This document shows, piece after piece, positions 9,701-21,700 of a stretch of DNA of 64,000 nt. The stretch comes from Amphiura filiformis. Taxonomy: Eukaryota; Echinodermata; Ophiuroidea; Amphilepidida; Amphiuridae. How positions within the stretch are numbered: the stretch's first letter is position 1; each line of letters opens with the position of its first letter. Under the pieces are notes generated by a model. It saw only the letters and a list, made by a program, of their open reading frames with translations, did no database searches and was not told the DNA's origin. Position numbers and translations under genes: made by a program. The DNA lies in contig NC_092640.1 in NCBI RefSeq assembly GCF_039555335.1, forward strand, positions 40,034,295 through 40,098,294, read 5' to 3'.

Positions 9701-12700
9701 AGTATAACATCCAATATGTTATTGAACCCTGGTATGAAGCTGACGCCCAAAGGGTGATATCAACGATTCGGTACACAGCTCGTTTGGAAGACCATAACAA
9801 ACAACTCGCATGCGCGGGGGTTGATCTCGATTCAAATGTAGATCCGGACGTATCTAGTTATACTGGCACTCATCTTCATCTGATTATTAGACGTAAGTAC
9901 GTACATTTTACATTAAAGCCATAGGCCTACTTATTGATCGAGAAATCTATCCACGACGACACGATATTTTACTGTGTGGATATCCATCGTCGGTTTAATA
10001 TCAGTGGCCTGCATTGAGGATAGACTTTTCGATTAAAAGCCATAATGTGTGATATGTTCCACATACTCAATGCGCAATCAAGCTAGTGGTGGTATGTTGT
10101 GTGTAAGAGATTGACTTGTGGAAGAGGTGGTGCATATTTTGTCGTAGCTGGAAATAGACTTCCTCGACAGTCGTTCAATATTGGGGAGATTAGCCTTGAT
10201 GTTAAAGTTGACTGAGTGTCGTTTGCAGCGTAGCGGTCTACATTTTTCCTTCATAAATTAGCTCAAAACACAATAAACCAAGGAAAATGGGTCTAATATT
10301 TTCTGAAGTAAAACCAAATTTGATGAAAAGGGGTAATAAACGTAGTACTACTTTCAAATTGCGTTATAATCGTAACTGTAACTTGCAGCTCTAGAACTAA
10401 AGAATAATAACGCACTCAAATGCCCAATGGCTGTCAATCATACGGGATAAGCCCTTTAATTTCCCCTAATGAAGCAGTGCAGTACGCGTATCCGTCGTCA
10501 TAGGCGTAGATCCCGGGGGGATGGAGGGGGGGGATTTATCCCCCCAATATTTTGCCAGGGGGGGGGATGATCCATACAATCATCCCCCAAATGTTGACGC
10601 CTGTATATGGGTTTCCAATCAAGTTAACCCCATATTTGGCCATTTCAACCTAAAAAGTGCTAAATTTTTCGCGCTCCGCGCGAATTTATTCCACTTTTGT
10701 ACAATATTTCACCAGTTTAGCTTTTAATATTGCAAAATTTTTCGCGCGCATTTGTACCATAACCTTATTTTGTCGCCAAAAGGTGCTGACTTCAAGAAAT
10801 TTTTTCTAACCCCATCCCCCCAATGGCGAAAAGAAATCTACGCCACTGTCCGTCGTGCACACGTACGTAAATTTTAGGCTAAACGCACTCACTGCCTAGC
10901 AATTGTCAATAAAACTGCCAGCGAAATAACATCACTTTTAATACAGGAATTGGATACGATTGTCACCACCGGGTACACCCGTCAGTCCGAACCCCGTCAG
11001 TCCGAACCACCGCTAGTCCGAATTTTAAGCTTACCTAACGCTAACCATAAACCTAACCCTAACCATAACCATAAACCTAACCCTAAACCTAGCCCTAACC
11101 CTAAAAATTCTGACTAGCAGTGGTTCGGACTGACGGCGTTTCGGACTGACGGGGAGACCCCGTCACCACCAGCCAGTGACATCGTTGTACTCAGTGGCGT
11201 AGATTTCTTCGACATCGAGGGGGATGGGGTTGGAAACAAATCTTAAAGTATAGATAATCCAGCACCTTTTGGCGACAGAATAAGTTCACGGTGCAAATGC
11301 GCGCAAAAAATTTGCTATTTTGAAGCTAAACTGATGAAATATGGTGCAGAAGTGGTATAAATGCGCGAAAATGTGCACTTTTGGGGCTAAAATGGGCAAA
11401 TATGAGGTTAATTTGGTCGGAAACCCATATTCAGGCGTCAACATTTGGGGGGGTAATTGTATGGAGCACCCCCTGGCAAAATATTGGTGGATTTATCTCC
11501 CCCCCCCCCCCGGATCGACGCCTATGGTTGTACTATTAATTGGCGGAAGTAGCAACATTTTGAAGGTATTTGGTTATATTCATTGCAGGAAGTAGTCTCC
11601 TGACTCTCCTCCGTAGCCAGTTTGGTTACGGTCCCTCCACACAAACAGTCTGCCAATGACCACGTATACGGCGTTTCTGGTTGGCTAAGAGGGCGACAAT
11701 GCAAAGTCTATTAGAATGTAATAAACGATACATCCGGGAACTGGATTGCCAGTGAGTTGAACTCCCGTGGCTGAATCATGGCGAGCAGCATGTGGTGGAT
11801 GACGTCATGGGAAAAGTGTTAGCCAATCAAAAAGAACTCATTCGTTATCATTGGTAGACTGTTTGTGTGGAGGGAGTGGAACGAAAGTGGCTGCTTTGGA
11901 GACTAAGCAGGAAGTTACCCCTAAATGACCTTTACCTCAATGTTGAATAATAACTTTCAGCATGTTCAGGCTGGCTGTTGCTGATGCATGTGCAAGTGAC
12001 ATCCTTGTGCTATGTACATGAAACATGTGATCAGCCTTTCTTTGACATCTATGGTTCAATGCATCGGTACCGCGTGAACGTTGTAGTGCAGAGCGGTATA
12101 GTCAAAATTGAATACCTGAGTGGAAGAAGGGCCCAACTCCAATTTTTTACAAAAATGAGTTAGACCCAGCATTTTATTGCCAGCAGACTGTTCTTCCTTG
12201 GGTGTGAAAGATGAGCCAAAATTCACTCTCTAAATAGTCTTCCACGTAAACTTAATCATGATTTTCATGGAAGAAAGGCCCAACTCCATGGAGTTGGGCC
12301 CTACTTCCACAAATATTGGATTAAAGAGGAATTTTGTTCATCCATGAAATCTGCTTTTCACTACAATAAACTTTCTTGTTAACATATTACATGCTTCTAC
12401 TTGTGCAATTAATGGATAATTACCTAATTTCTGTAGCTATTTATAACACATCTGCTTACGGAACTGGCACTTGCAAGTATATTAGTGGAAGAAGGGCCCA
12501 ACTCCAGCTCGTATTAAGACCTGTACCGTTGCCATGGAAACATCATATATAATTTCGAATGTATGTAATATTGTATGTTCATGTATTAAAGGTCCCTTGA
12601 AGATGCAAACATTCTGTCTATAAAACTTTTCCAAATATTAAGTTTTTTCTTAATATATCAAAAACAGTTTTGATGGAGTTGGGCCCTTCTTCCACTCAGG

Positions 12701-15700
12701 TATTCAATTGTATTCATCTATTGCTATGGTAGTTAATCCGATTAACTACGTCACTTCTACGGCGTATACGCTGGCGAAGTTACGTAATAAATCGGATTAA
12801 CTACCATGACTACCATAGCAATAGGTGAAAACAATTTTGAACATATCGCGCTGCACTACAAGCAGGTTGAACTAATCACATGTGTATGTCTGCAATCAAC
12901 GCACTGAATGGTCTATTGTTCTATTGTGTCCGATTTGAGCGCTGACATATTGGAGAATGTTGCCAATCAATATTCATGAGAGTGTACATTCAACGTCCAA
13001 TTTTCGAAATTGGGTGACTTGTGCTTGGCAGGTGTAAAATACATCTGACTGGGCGTTTTAAATACGTAACGCATAAAGGCATTGACATCATCGAATGGCT
13101 GCCTATAGTGCTGTTAGTGTTAGTGTATGTGTGGGGGGGGGCTATGTTTAGTTTCTATAATAATTATTATAAGGCCTACATTCATTTGTCATTCCTTTCT
13201 TTTCCTTTCTCTGTACTTATTCTTTCCTTGATAAAGTATCACTCCCTCTTCTTATCTCCCTTCCTTCTCCATCCCCTCTTACGTTTTGTCCCCTCTCATA
13301 TCATTTTCCTTACCTTTCTATTTATTTACGTCTATTTATTTATTTCTCTCTATTTCTTCCTCTTTCTCTCTTCCTCCAGTCCCCTCTCATTCTTCATACC
13401 CCCTCTTCCACCCTCATCCCCTACCAAGACCTCTCACAGAAGAACTGCCCCCTTCAGTACGCCACTGTTTATGACATTCTCAGTCCTTCTTAAAATAAAA
13501 TAAAATGTCAATTTGTGAAACAACTTTTATATAGGCCTATACCGGTATACTATATGTTACATGTATAGGCCTACGTAGCTATTACCATTATACAATATAC
13601 AGACATGCAGACATGGCAGCTTTGATGTGTAATCATCAGCAAGCGCATTCAATTTATTTAAATGAAGCACCTTTTCAAATCGGCACAAAGTATCAGTGCA
13701 GCGCAGTATATTCAAAAATTGTTTTCACCTATTGCTATGGTAGTTAATCCGATTATTACGTAACTTCGCCAGCGTATAGCTAGTGTCAAAATAATATGAT
13801 AAGGAGATTAACGCTGGGTCCCGACATAATCCATGTTGAGTGGTATCACGAGTTCATTCATGTTTACTCCAACGTAGCTCCAAATGTAGAGTCTTTTGTC
13901 TTGAAGTGGGACTAATAACCACTTGACCAAACAAAAGAGACATTTTGCCCTGCAATCAGTTACAGGCTCTTACACATGCCCTTCTTTTGAACGCCCATTG
14001 ATGCACATGTCCCCAGTTTAAGCGACAAGACGCTGTTGGTGAAGTAACCAATGAGACGTTCGCGTTCCAGTAAATTTGAGCAAGAAACCCAATCGATATT
14101 TCTGAAGTGCCGTTTCAGTCGAAGCAAATTTTCAAACTTCACTTCGCAAACTCTCTATTAGTCTCTCTTCGACGAACGCATACACACATTGCATATTTTA
14201 TCACGTTTGTTTGACCTCGCAGTAAAACCTCATTTTGATCTCGATATATACATGAAATCAGTGTTACTGATGCCCTATAAGCAGTGAAAGCAGTTTTGGA
14301 GGCACTTCTGTCTCGAAACTATGGCTATGAATGATTGTCGGCTCCATCAAGACTTGCATTTCTAAATTCATTTGGTAAACCTGTAAATGTTTTTTAACCA
14401 AAAATGTTGCAAGAGATTGTTTCTTTGGCCTAAAATTAACCTGTAATAATAAATTGATACATGTTTACTTGAATTGATATTCCAAAACGAACATTTTTGA
14501 CACCTCATTTGTCAAAATTGGAGCATTTTGATGTTTTTGACCCCAACGAGCCAAAAAACGCCACCTTTGACCTTTTTAGTAATAACTCAAGAACGATACG
14601 TCCTAGGTAAATCAAACTATACATTTTCTGCATCCTTAAGACTAAAGGAATACATTGGAATGTAACACAATTTGAGCAAGTTTGAAAATCCGGTTTAGTT
14701 ACTATCAGGCGTTTTTGTGTAGCCCCATAATGTCAATTACTTTGGTAAAAAGTGCAGCTTCCCCCCGTATCTCCCAATCCCCCGGCTTACCCACAATAAG
14801 AGCGCGTGTATTTTCTCAAGTAACATGCGATACTCGCATTTATTATTAACCTAATATAATTATTATCGTATCATTTCAGCTGCACCAGCTCCTTTGGCGT
14901 TTAAAAGCACGGTTGTACACAAATGGCGCGGTGGATTCGTAGGCAGGATCGATATACCAATCTCAGACTATTACACTTCTTGGAAGATCGTTCTCACATT
15001 CCGTCGACAGGTGTTCAAACTCGTTGTAAGTCTGTGCATGGTTTATGGTATTTAGTAGTCTCCTACGCAGCCAGTTTGGTTACGCTCCCTCCACACAAAC
15101 AGTCTGCCAATGACCACGTATACGGCGTTTCTGATTAGCTAAGAGGGTGGCAATGCAAAGTCAATGAGAACCGAACAGCAGTGCTGCATCCGGGAACTTG
15201 ATTGCCCGTGGGTTGAACTCCTGGCTGAATAATCAGATACGCGAGCAGCACGTGCTGGATGACGTCATGGGAAACGGCTAGCCAATCAAAAAGACCTCGT
15301 TCGTTATCATTATATTGGCAGACTGTTTGTGCGGAACCAAACTGGCTGCCGTGGAGACTAGGTATTTAGTAACCCTCCGTTTGCACCTGTGGTCAACCCG
15401 AACCCCTTTGAAAGTATATATTCCGTCTTTCTTGTTGATTCATAACCCAATTAAATTGCTCGTTAGATGACATTCCGTATGTACACAGTCTTTGTTGTTG
15501 ACTGGCTGTCGAACTAGTGGAAAAATGCGTTATATTTCTTTGATTTGGGCTATTACAGTTGAAATCACAGAATTAAAAAAATCTATGGTTGAAATTCACA
15601 CATCTCCCACACAGTGGGTGTAGATTTCAAATGGAGTTAACCCATTCAGTAACCCAATTTGAAATCCACACTCCTTGTGTGGAAGATATTGTTTTTGATA

Positions 15701-18700
15701 GGGGTGTACAAATCACTCCTGTTGCACGGGTTTTGATTTGGCAGAAAATGTACCGGGTAGGATTTGAAAAACGAACCGAAATTACAAAGCATTTTTGTTA
15801 TGTTTCTGTGTTTTTTATTTTATTTTTAGAAGAAAAGTAACCAGAATATTACTAGTTTACTCGACTCACGTTTTTAGACGTTTCATCTTCCGATCGACAT
15901 ACTTCAGCAGTAGGCTTAATGCGATGAACCAGGAACACTCATACTCTCATCTCCTGAGGGTGTAGTTCTTTGTAATAGCTGGTCATATACATGATTAACT
16001 TTAGTGAATATGTCCCTTCATCGCGGTTGATAACTATTAAACACGGCGGAACAAAATCGCCATGCGTGGCTGTCGAAGAACTAGTGAATTCGCCCTACTG
16101 TCATAGCAATTTCTGACACGAAGATATAGGAATGATGACGCTGTGCAGGGACCTAAAGATAGGATCCACACCTTAAAAATATCCCCCTAACATAAATGGA
16201 AAAAATATTTTACGAATATAATGTAATCACACGTACATCTGGATTAATTATGTAAAACGGAAGCCGTTTTTTTTAAAGTTGCATCTGATTCCATAGGAGT
16301 CAACTCTCAAACAATTCAGTAGGCCAGGCCTATTCATGTGTTTCTTAACATGCTTAAGGAATGTCGGACTCGGGTGCAACTTTTAAAGCTTTTTAAAACG
16401 GCCTCTAAATGCGTTAGAGGGAACTAATAAGTTGTGGATCCTATAGAAATGCATTGTAAAAACAGAATTGTTGTTGTAATTGTTTTGACCTTTTCGAGGT
16501 TTTTGACGCTAATTGGACTGGCCTGTATATAAGTAAAAACTGGAGAGAAAAAACTGTCTGTCTTTAACCCACCCCTATGTGAAATTGGTATTCATACGTT
16601 ATAATATCAATTGATATATACAATTCATGTTCCCTTTATATATAGGGTGGGCAATTTCAAGTGGCTAACGAACCTTGCCTGCACATCCCCGACTGTGGTG
16701 ATGATAAATGGAAGAAGTGGGTTATTTACCAGACGTTCGCCAATCGCGTTCTTAACCCTGGAGATCGTCTCAACCTCATCTTCGTTGCTACTGTTTGGAA
16801 GAATATTGACCTGGGACTTGTGGCTGATGTGGACTTTTATGGATACGATCAGACTTTCCATGTTGGTCCGAGCTCATTTTCTTCTTCTTCAGATGTTCAT
16901 GTGGAGTAAACCATTACATTATGTGACATGATCAAGGGGAATGAGTCGGATGTCGCTAATATTGTTTTTGAGATATTGCCAAAAACAGTCTTCAAATTCT
17001 TTTGTTTTATTGTTTCAGCCATTGATAAATTGCTCATAACCCAGTAACCCGATGTCCAATTTTGATGGGGTTTACATCAAAATGTAGCATTCGTAAACTG
17101 CCAGAAAATGATGTAAAAACTCTAATTGGAAATTGCCGACATGTGATGACCCATGCCCTTGATCACGTCACATATAGTTCACCATACTCCAATTCGCCGT
17201 AGACGTGATGATGTAACAGAATTAACTACCATGCATAGCAATAGGTGTGAACAATTTTTGAATATATCGCACTGCACTAGTACGTTCACGCGATACGATA
17301 CATCTGCATTGAACCATAGATATTAAAGAACAGGGATAAAGACCTGGATCATAATTCTATAGAATATTTACAGCATACTGATCACTTGCACCTGTATTCA
17401 ATCTATGATTACAGACATACACAGGTGGTGAGTGCGCGCAACTTGCTTGTAGTGCAGGGTGATACATTCCAAATATTCATCGTATTCATTGTATTTATCT
17501 ACTAACCACTAACTGCTAACTACTACTACCACTACTACTACAAAAAACTACTACTACTACTATCAGCTCATAATCGGCGGGCCTTATAACATCGCGAATT
17601 GATATCAATATATTTTATTTGGAGAATTGGCCTTGTGCCATCTCGCCAGAAGTATTACAAATTATTAATTGTAGTCCTAAACTTCGTCTAATTTCTTTAA
17701 CACGCAAAATGTAGTCAAGGCAGATCAACTATCACTCTTAACGTGGGCCTACTTTTCGGTGTGGTGGTAAAAGCCTAATTTCCCGCCGATTGCGAGCTGA
17801 TCCAAGTGTACTACTACTACTATACTACTACTACTACTGATCAAGAGACATGTGCCTTTCAACGCAGCAAATAAGCGATGTACGCTTAATGCTCTGCATG
17901 CTAGCCATATAGGCTTCAACATAAGAAGTCCCAAGTTTGGAGATATTTTCTCAAAATATCAAGAGCTATCTTAAGAACCACTGAACCAATACTAGGCTTG
18001 TTTGTACTCATTTTAATGCATTTTTCATGCTGATTCCAAATATGGTCATGAAAATTCACATTTCTGAAATTTTTGACTTTAAAAAATAATTTCAAACTTG
18101 TCGTCTGTCGACACCCGCGTGAAGAGAGTTAAAATACGCTCTCGTCAAAGGTTTACTACAAAATATTATAGTTGGACAACTTTCACCGAGGTGGTGGGTT
18201 TGTGTGACATAGATCATAATTATGAAAATGTCAAACTTTAATAAACTTGGGAATAAAAATTTTGTTGTTTTTTATTTCATAGAAGTTGCAACTAATTACT
18301 CAGACTGCACTTTATCAGAGAAGATATCTCACACGTCCCATAATGCATTTCTCCCATTTCTATTTTCTGTACTGTACATCAAATCAACAGAACACATCCA
18401 GATCTTGCAAAAGGGGTCTCCCCATCAGTCCGAAACACCGTCAGTCCGAACCACCGCTAGTGGTTAGGCCTAGGGTTATCGTTATAGGGTTTGGGTTATG
18501 GTACGGTTAGGGTTAAGTTTAGGGCTAGGGTTAGCGTTAGGTAAACTTAAAATTCAGACTAGCGATGGTTCGGACTGACGGGGTTTCGGACTGACGGGGT
18601 GTACCCTTGCAAAATATGTTTATTTCATGACTCTCGACCTATGTTTAGCCAGTATATTTTCAACAGGAAAGGAAAGTGATGAAATGAGGTGTTAAATGTT

Positions 18701-21700
18701 GCAAAGGATTCTGGGATAGGTAAGATATCTCCTCATGCACTTTATACCCCTCATACAGTGTAGGCCCTACTTCGGGTATATTTGTGAATGCGCTTTTATA
18801 AATGCGCACGTGACATGGCCAGTGCCACATTTGCATTACATAATTGAAACTCGCTGTCAATCACTGAAATGACGACCATTGAGGGATTTATTACTTACTT
18901 ATTATTTAATTACTTATTATTTACTTATGTACTTATTTTATAAATATTATTTGTTCCCCCTTTCGGCTGGGCGAAATCCAACCCCCTTTTTTGCACAGGC
19001 CCCTTCCGTGTAAAAATTCAACTTTATAAGCTGTTTGAACCAAACCGACTCAATATACAATATAATAATACCACGACAATATTGTGTATGACGACGATCT
19101 AACTTGCCACACTGGCCGAATAAACCATGCATCACATACGTGAAATGTACGTCAAATCGTCCTATAACGCGTGAGTGTGATGTATAGTATAGAATCTTCC
19201 CCAATATCTTCCAGCCGGGACGATTAGATCAAGTACAGTTATACACGTGTTTATACTCTAAGTTGTACATCAAAGTGTGTACAGATTACCGATTTAGCAT
19301 GCGGCGACACAAAAAGGTTCTTAAAAACACGTTATGAATTTGTTTTTTGTCCATTTTGTTACTTAATTGAATATGAGCGAGCGAATGAGTAAGTTAGGGT
19401 TGTGGGGATCGGGCGGGGACAGTTAGCCTATTAGTCCGAGACCCGGGGGGGACACTTCAATTTGAAATGGATATAGGTGTAGGGCTGGCACTTTCGCACC
19501 AAGAGGCATTCGGTGAGAGCAAAATGTGAAAAATATGGGGTCATTGGGTGAGAGCATGATTTTTGGCATTCGGTGAGAGCAAAATGTAAAAAATATGGAG
19601 TCATTGGGTGAGAACATGACCTTTTTTTAAATGTGAATCTGACGAAATCCGACGAAACTCCTTCAAAAGGTATGGTGGTTATCCCCTATGTCGAAGGTCT
19701 ATCTGAACAACTCCAAAATAATTTTTTTCAAAAACATAAAATCTCAACAGCCATGAGACCTACAAACACACTCAAAAGCATTCTTGTGCAACGTAAAGAC
19801 AAGAAAGACATCTTAGTAACCAGTGACGCAGTATACGAAATCCCCTGCAAAGGCTGGAAGGCAATTCGGCGTCTGTCTAAAAGTACATCAAAATGACTCG
19901 CAAACGGTAAAAGACACAAAAGCGTCAACATCCGAACAACATTAGTCGGCGATCACGTCCACGGATCACGTCGCCCAAGAATAGCATGTCATCAAGTGGG
20001 AGGGGACCAGCATAATAGACAAAGACTCAAATGCTGTATCAAGAAGAATCATGCAGAGAATCAATTCAGATCTGCAAGAAGAGGGCCAAATCAATCAACC
20101 CCGACGACGGCTCTTTCTCTCTGAGTCAGGGGTGGTGCAATAATTATGTGTACCCCGGGTGGTGAATTATAGGGGGGGCAAAGATTTTTGCCAGGCCAAA
20201 AGGGGGGCAAGCATTTTTGGCAGGTCGAAAGGGGGGTCAAGCGATTTTTGGCAGGTCGAAAGGGGGCAAGCGATTTTTGGCACAGATATTTTGGGCACTG
20301 TTTCTATATTACGCCCTAAAAAGATGTAGGAAAACGTTAAGAACATGTTCAAATATGTCAAATTTCCTGCTCGCTGCGCTCGCATTATATGATAAGACAA
20401 TTTAAGGTTTTAAATTCAGGTTCCCAAAAATCTTGCATGTGTAGGCCTAAGGGGGAAGATTTTTGGCACATCAAGGGGGGGGCAAAGGTTTTATGGCACG
20501 TCAAAGGGGGGCAAATATTTTTGGCACGGCCAGGGGGGGAGCAAGCGATTTTGGCAGACCATTTTGAGAATTCACCACCTCGGGGGTACACATAATTATT
20601 GCACCACCCCTCACGTATATGATCTACTTGCTAAAAGAAACTTTGATCCCGATGAGTGAAATTGCATCCAAACACCGCGGAAAATGCAGTGGACCACTTG
20701 TGATCAAGCCATCAGCCTGGATGGCGAAAGCGCAAGTCAGTGGGTATATATTTATTGGATTTGATAAACAGAAATCTAACCAATATTATCTACAATCCTA
20801 CTGATGCATCTGCTTTTTAATACGGTATTACCATCTACAATATCATAACAGAATGAGATGGGGGATTCGTCAAAATCTCACTTAGTAAAAGTGAAGAGTT
20901 AAGTTTAACATTCGATTTCACAATTCCCAACAAGAAACGCACATTTTTGATACCAGTATCGACATGTCGCATTTGAGGCCTGAGGTGTATTGTTGATTAG
21001 TCATGTATGTCGTATGAACAAAGGAAAATGTATCATGTTTGGTATCCAAATAATTTTGTACTCTTTCTATGTAATAGGAAACAATATGTTTCCTATAATT
21101 CATGTGATTCTGAACAACGATATTATCTGCGGTGTTTCACAAGGGTCGATACTAGGCCCTCTACTTTTTATACTTTATGTAAATGATAGTACTAAACACT
21201 TCAAATTTTACTCGATTTTATCCTGTTTGCTGATGACACAACTATTCTGTACTCCCATCCCAACATTAAAAATCAAATCAATCTTATAAATGAAGTACTA
21301 AAACGATATTGGTTCAAAGCTAATTATCAGTTAAATGTAGCAAAACGAACTATATGATTCTTGGAACACCACATATGGCATCAAAATTGATAAATATGAT
21401 ATGAATGTAATTTTAGACAATACCCGTTTGGAGAGAGTTAAACATACCAAATTCCTAGGTGTTCGAATTGACGATTGCCTTGCATGATAAAAAAAATCAC
21501 ATTAATTGTGTCCAAAACTATTGCTAGAAATATTGGTGTGATGAATAAACTTAAACAAACAAGGGACGAGGCTTACGCATCTCCAAATGCTCGTAACCCC
21601 GGGGTGATTTTTGACAGTCCTATGTCTATGACAAAACAGGTGAACTCCATCGTTTCCTCTGTCAACGTCCAGCTTCGCAACATCAGAAGAATACTGCATC

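Noticed and set aside
11034-11105. True interstitial telomere from a chromosome fusion
   Set aside because: The degenerate tract lies inside a 190-bp element with inverted ends and a 9-bp target duplication, and a second copy has the same layout.
13021-13503. 160-codon frame, and its relative at 23466-23858
   Set aside because: The frame is shared by two copies of a dispersed repeat and its second half is a CT-rich low-complexity tract; the copies differ by frame-changing lengths.
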